From: CAWDYA01 sp963806495
Lineage (GTDB): Bacteria > Acidobacteriota > Polarisedimenticolia > JACPZX01 > DASXTC01
DNA: 64,000 bases
Reading direction: 5' to 3'
Assembly: GCA_963806495.1 (NCBI GenBank)
Contig: CAWDYA010000006.1
Coordinates: 259,973 to 323,972 of the forward strand
How positions within the stretch are numbered: the first letter of the stretch is position 1; each line of letters begins with the position of its first letter. Positions 61,655-64,000 of the stretch are shown one piece after another. The notes under the pieces were generated by a model that searched no databases, had not been told where the DNA came from, and worked only from the letters and a program-made list of their open reading frames with translations. The position numbers and the translations under genes were made by a program.

Positions 61655-61749
61655 GGCTAACGCGCAGCGTAACCTGCGGCGGGCGAGTCTGCGGACGAAG
61701 TTCGCGCCGAGCCCGACGGCCCGCCGTCAGGTTGACGCTGTAGTTAGCC
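61655..61749 (-). repeat. attC site, 95 bp
   Basis: Left GGCTAAC (61655-61661), right GTTAGCC (61743-61749), perfectly complementary also within the site. Consensus body with CGCGCAGCGT at the left arm. Confidence 0.92.
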
Positions 61750-61768
61750 TGCCTGGTCGAGACGACCG

Positions 61769-62083
61769 CTAGTCGCCCGACCTCCGCCACCGGACGAAAT
61801 CTCGGGCCCCATGGAGAAACGCCAGGATTCGAACCTCATTGTCCCCGACCTCGTAGATGAGCCGATATCGGTAGACAAACACCTCGCGGATCTGGTCGTC
61901 ACCAATCTCGGGCACGACTCGACCTCGCTCGCTCAGCGTCTCGAGCGCGGTGGCCAGGTCGAGCGCTGCACGGAGCACGTTCTGAGCACCCGAGACAGAA
62001 TCTTCAGCTATGTGGTCCAGCACCAGCTCCAGCGACGCACGGGCACTCTCGGCCCAGACTACGAGCCGTCGCCGAGCTGCCAC
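61769..62083 (-). CDS. ParE/RelE-type toxin
   Basis: Toxin of 104 residues: RRLVVWAESARASLELVLDH, LDLATALETLSERGRVVPEI, REVFVYRYRLIYEVGDNEVR and ILAFLHGARDFVRW are family landmarks. Usual cassette orientation, 20 bases from its attC. Its start lies inside the antitoxin gene (25-base overlap). Confidence 0.88.
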   Translation of the reverse strand: MAARRRLVVWAESARASLELVLDHIAEDSVSGAQNVLRAALDLATALETLSERGRVVPEIGDDQIREVFVYRYRLIYEVGDNEVRILAFLHGARDFVRWRRSGD

Positions 62084-62256
62084 TTCTTTCGAAGCTCCTC
62101 GGATACCTGCTGGTGTGGGATGCTACGGCCCGCAGCGATATCACCTTGGCCTGTCTCTATGGAACGGACTACGTAGAGGTGATAGAGGACATCGTCGATA
62201 CTACAGTCATCGGGTAGCCGATCAAGCAACTCGCGTACCGCTTGTTTTGCTTGCAC
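62059..62256 (-). CDS. cognate antitoxin of the ParE/RelE-type toxin
   Basis: Short antitoxin of 65 residues: AVRELLDRLPDDCSIDDVLY, HLYVVRSIETGQGDIAAGRS, IPHQQVSEEL. This pattern accompanies ParE/RelE toxins as a TA partner. GTG start at 62256; a TATACT -10 (62286-62281) lies 24 bases upstream with a weak -35, and a G-run (GCGGGGG) may act as ribosome site. Not leaderless, unlike the other modules. Confidence 0.8.
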   Translation of the reverse strand: MQAKQAVRELLDRLPDDCSIDDVLYHLYVVRSIETGQGDIAAGRSIPHQQVSEELRKKWQLGDGS

Positions 62257-62324
62257 CGTAGAACCCCCGCACGATGCCTAAGTATACATCCGAGAAGCCG
62301 TTTTGGGCGACAGCTCATGTTGCA

Positions 62325-62419
62325 GGCTAACGCTCAGCGTAACCTGCGGCGGGCGAGTCTGCGGACGAAGTCCGCGCCGAGCCCGAACGCCCGACGTCAC
62401 GTTGACGATGTAGTTGGGC
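62325..62419 (-). repeat. attC site, 95 bp
   Basis: Left GGCTAAC (62325-62331), right GTTGGGC (62413-62419), pairing with the left box of the next site (GCCCAAC, 63026). Right arm ACGTTGACGATG differs from consensus at two bases. Confidence 0.92.
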
Positions 62420-62444
62420 GGCCCGCCCGCCTCGAAGACCGTGC

Positions 62445-62473
62445 TTGCCAGGCAGCCCGAGGTTCTGTATGAT
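62445..62473 (+). promoter_or_regulatory. promoter of addiction-module/ParE cassette
   Basis: -35 TTGCCA (62445-62450), 17-base spacer, -10 TATGAT (62468-62473). The ATG at 62481 is 7 bases after, without Shine-Dalgarno. Confidence 0.65.
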
Positions 62474-62480
62474 TATGGCC

Positions 62481-62717
62481 ATGTCGAAGCCTGCCAAGAC
62501 ACTGCTAGCAGAGGCTTTACGGCTCGACGCCGACGAGCGTGCTGAGCTCGCCGCCGAGATACTCGCCAGCCTCGATGGCCCCACCGACCCGGATGCCGAC
62601 GCGGCATGGGAAGCCGAAATCGCGCGCCGTGTCGCCGCTCTTGAGTCGGGAGTCGCCCACTTGGAACCCTGGGACGACGTGAGACGACGGATCGCGAAAG
62701 AGATTCTCGGGCGGTGA
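62481..62717 (+). CDS. addiction-module antitoxin (Unstab_antitox type)
   Basis: Antitoxin of 78 residues: SKPAKTLLAEALRLDADERA, ELAAEILASLDGPTDPDADA, AWEAEIARRVAALESGVAHL fit PF09720. The ATG at 62481 is preferred over the upstream TTG at 62445, because that TTG is the promoter -35. Stop overlaps the toxin GTG by four bases. Inverted relative to the array. Confidence 0.88.
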   Translation: MSKPAKTLLAEALRLDADERAELAAEILASLDGPTDPDADAAWEAEIARRVAALESGVAHLEPWDDVRRRIAKEILGR

Positions 62718-63016
62718 CACGCCAAATCAAGACTCATCAGCTCGCCTCGGCCGAGTTCGAGGCGGCAGTGCGGTGGTACGAGCAACGACGGCCCGGTCTT
62801 GGGGTGGACTTCTTCGAAGCGGTTACTACCGCAGTTTCGATTCTCGCTGAGCAGCCGGAGATCGGAACCGGCATAGGCAGCAGCCCTGCCACCCGGCGAG
62901 TACTCGTACGCCGATTTCCCTTCCAGGTCGTCTATCATCTCACGGCAACCCAACTCACGATTGTTGCGATCGCCCACCTCAAGCGTAGACCGGACTACTG
63001 GAAGGACCGCGCATAG
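62714..63016 (+). CDS. RelE/ParE-type toxin
   Basis: Toxin of 100 residues: ASAEFEAAVRWYEQRRPGLG, VDFFEAVTTAVSILAEQPEI, RRVLVRRFPFQVVYHLTATQ and IVAIAHLKRRPDYWKDR are typical for ParE/RelE members paired with PF09720 antitoxins. GTG start overlaps the antitoxin stop. Stop is ten bases before the attC. Confidence 0.9.
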   Translation: MTRQIKTHQLASAEFEAAVRWYEQRRPGLGVDFFEAVTTAVSILAEQPEIGTGIGSSPATRRVLVRRFPFQVVYHLTATQLTIVAIAHLKRRPDYWKDRA

Positions 63017-63025
63017 CGATTGCCC

Positions 63026-63120
63026 GCCCAACGCTCAGCGTAACCTGCGGCGGGCGAGTCTGCGGACGAAGTCCGCGCCGAGCCCGAACGCCCGACGTCA
63101 GGTTGAGGCTGTAGTTAGCG
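63026..63120 (-). repeat. attC site, 95 bp
   Basis: Left GCCCAAC (63026-63032), right GTTAGCG (63114-63120), which pairs with the left box of the next site (CGCTAAC, 63803). Body is consensus. Confidence 0.92.
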
Positions 63121-63126
63121 GGCACC

Positions 63127-63155
63127 TTGCCTCCGGCGCCCGAGCGTAGTACATT
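63127..63155 (+). promoter_or_regulatory. promoter of RHH/PIN cassette
   Basis: -35 TTGCCT (63127-63132), 17-base spacer, -10 TACATT (63150-63155), ATG at 63163 seven bases after. No Shine-Dalgarno. Weaker than the higBA promoter. Confidence 0.55.
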
Positions 63156-63162
63156 GTATGAC

Positions 63163-63381
63163 ATGAAAAATGCCATCACGATTCGTCTAGACCCCGACCT
63201 CGAAAAGCTCTTGAACCGGCTCTGCCGACAGACCGGCCGCAGCAGGAGCGAGCTTGTCCGGGATGCCCTGCGCAGGCAACTTAACCTGCTCCGCTTCGAG
63301 CAGCTTCGGCGGCGCGCCCTGCCCTTCGCCGAAGCCCGTGGGTACCTCACCGATGAGGACATAGCACGAGAGGTGTCGTGA
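63163..63381 (+). CDS. ribbon-helix-helix antitoxin of a PIN-toxin pair
   Basis: Antitoxin of 72 residues: NAITIRLDPDLEKLLNRLCR, QTGRSRSELVRDALRRQLNL form the RHH fold; LPFAEARGYLTDEDIAREVS is the toxin-binding tail. The ATG at 63163 is chosen over the TTG at 63127, which lies in the promoter -35. Stop overlaps the PIN start (GTGA). Confidence 0.88.
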   Translation: MKNAITIRLDPDLEKLLNRLCRQTGRSRSELVRDALRRQLNLLRFEQLRRRALPFAEARGYLTDEDIAREVS

Positions 63382-63779
63382 GGGTTTTCCTGGACACGAA
63401 CGTCCTGGTTAGCGCCTTCGCCACCCGAGGTCTCTGCGCCGACGTGGTACGGCACGTTCTTGCTGAACACACTCTCGTCACCGGTGAGATCGTTCTGGCG
63501 GAGCTCCGGAGAGTCCTCCGCACGCGACTCAAGCTGCCCGGCGAACAAGTCGACGAAATCGAGGCTTTTCTACGAGAGCAGGAGGTCGCGCCGAAGCCCA
63601 AGGAACCTGCAGCGCTCGAGATCAGGGACCCCGATGACAGATGGGTGCTTGCCTCTGCTGCCGAGGCAGGGGCCGATATCCTCGTCACGGGTGACAGCGA
63701 CCTGCTGGACATCGCTTCCGAATCCCACATGAAGATTGTGTCACCCCGCGAATTCTGGGCACTGCTCCGAGAGAAGTAG
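63378..63779 (+). CDS. PIN-domain toxin (putative RNase)
   Basis: Nuclease-type toxin of 133 residues: VFLDTNVLVSAFATRGLCAD (first Asp), TGEIVLAELRRVLRTRLKLP (Glu), RDPDDRWVLASAAEAGADIL and VTGDSDLLDI (Asp residues) make up the PIN acidic site. Belongs to the PF13470-like group. GTG start overlaps the antitoxin stop by four bases. Inverted cassette. Confidence 0.92.
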   Translation: MRVFLDTNVLVSAFATRGLCADVVRHVLAEHTLVTGEIVLAELRRVLRTRLKLPGEQVDEIEAFLREQEVAPKPKEPAALEIRDPDDRWVLASAAEAGADILVTGDSDLLDIASESHMKIVSPREFWALLREK

Positions 63780-63802
63780 CATAGTTATCTCAGTGCTTTG
63801 CC

Positions 63803-63897
63803 CGCTAACGCTCAGCGTAACCTGCGGCGGGCGAGTCTGCGGACGAAGTCCGCGCCGAGCCCGAACGCCCGCCGACAGGTTGAGGCTGTAGTTCGGC
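63803..63897 (-). repeat. attC site, 95 bp
   Basis: Left CGCTAAC (63803-63809), right GTTCGGC (63891-63897). Consensus body. Last site seen before the right edge. Confidence 0.9.
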
Positions 63898-63928
63898 GGA
63901 TTGGTCCTGAGCCACGAGTGCCTCGAGG

Positions 63929-64000
63929 TCAGGCCGCAACTTCGACGCTGGCGTAGAAGTCTACTTGCCGGGATGTCTTCACCGGAACGACTACGCGTTG
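63929..64000 (-). CDS. 3' end of a further cassette gene (partial)
   Basis: Minus-strand frame open to the right edge, ending RVVVPVKTSRQVDFYASVEVAA then TGA. The stop lies 31 bases from the attC, consistent with a cassette gene in usual orientation. Too short to identify. Confidence 0.4.
   Translation of the reverse strand, partial: QRVVVPVKTSRQVDFYASVEVAA

Larger units (their letters stand above)
53699..64000 (-). mobile_element. chromosomal integron cassette array (continues past right edge)
   Basis: About thirteen gene cassettes separated by attC sites. Ten sites are 95 bp and nearly identical, one (53699) is a shorter 63-bp type and two are decayed. Orientation is read from the arms: the right arm (plus) CAGGTTGACGCTG carries one extra base against the left CAGCGTAACCTG, as in the L'' arm of classical attC, and read on the minus strand the sites end AGCGTTRGGC. 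Hence minus-strand genes are in the usual orientation, and the integron integrase and attI should lie beyond 64000. At the far left the array frays: sites are degenerate and cassettes hold more than one gene. Confidence 0.9.

Noticed and set aside
61368..61772. Open frames running through attC sites with RRASLRTKSAPSPNARRQVD-type translations
   Set aside because: The same translation appears at every site in the same frame because the attC sequence itself is open; it is not a protein family. Only at 57391-57823 does it continue a real gene.
57021..63897. CRISPR-like array of direct repeats
   Set aside because: Repeats are 95 bp with gene-sized, unequal intervals, palindromic RYYYAAC/GTTRRRY ends and no cas genes; they fit attC.
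53699..64000. Integron integrase inside the window
   Set aside because: No tyrosine recombinase motifs were found in any open frame; it is expected to the right of the window.

Overview
High-GC chromosomal DNA, probably from an uncultivated diderm bacterium. An AsmA-family protein and several lipoprotein signals argue for an outer membrane. The phylum cannot be fixed from the sequence alone; Acidobacteriota or a similar lineage would be plausible, with low confidence. No rRNA, tRNA or CRISPR array was recognised. Most genes lie on the minus strand in short runs with 4-base ATGA/GTGA start-stop overlaps.

Region 1 (1-53.7 kb) is ordinary chromosome. From the left edge: pyruvate/2-oxoacid dehydrogenase E1-beta and E3, a tandem Usp protein and a Na/Pi-cotransporter-like protein. 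Next come an orphan 45-residue peptide and an AddAB-type recombination operon headed by a separate PD-(D/E)XK nuclease; addA and addB carry three single-base frameshifts in total. Then: methyltransferase and MFS transporter, SDR, FG-GAP protein and AsmA, typA, EamA transporter, aldo/keto reductases, cytochrome c, thioesterase, small repair genes (ATL, AlkA-like glycosylase, exonuclease III), asnA and methionine aminopeptidase. A GNAT-aldo/keto reductase fusion and a receiver-like/DUF3052 fusion follow, then a class D beta-lactamase, a berberine-bridge-type oxidase, and a divergent oxyR/katA pair with a readable OxyR operator. Several small genes are truncated, frameshifted or internally deleted (VOC, SnoaL, GNAT, AAC(6')-like, YCII).

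Region 2 (about 53.7 kb to the right edge) is the striking part: a chromosomal integron cassette array. Ten near-identical 95-bp attC sites, one 63-bp attC of a different type and two decayed relics separate about a dozen cassettes. Arm asymmetry places the attC top strand on the minus strand, so minus-strand genes are in the usual cassette orientation and the integrase is expected to the right of the window. Cassettes in usual orientation carry a VOC protein, a monooxygenase-like protein, an AIG2-like protein, a CPBP protease, membrane or secreted proteins of unknown function, and two toxin-antitoxin (TA) modules. Four more TA cassettes are inverted.

Five of the six TA modules have their own sigma70-type promoter with a 17-bp spacer just inside the attC, and the start codon lies 7-10 bases after the -10 box, which predicts leaderless transcripts. 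One of these, the HigBA cassette, has a perfect 14-bp palindrome inside its promoter spacer. One RelE-type toxin is frameshifted and reads through into attC.
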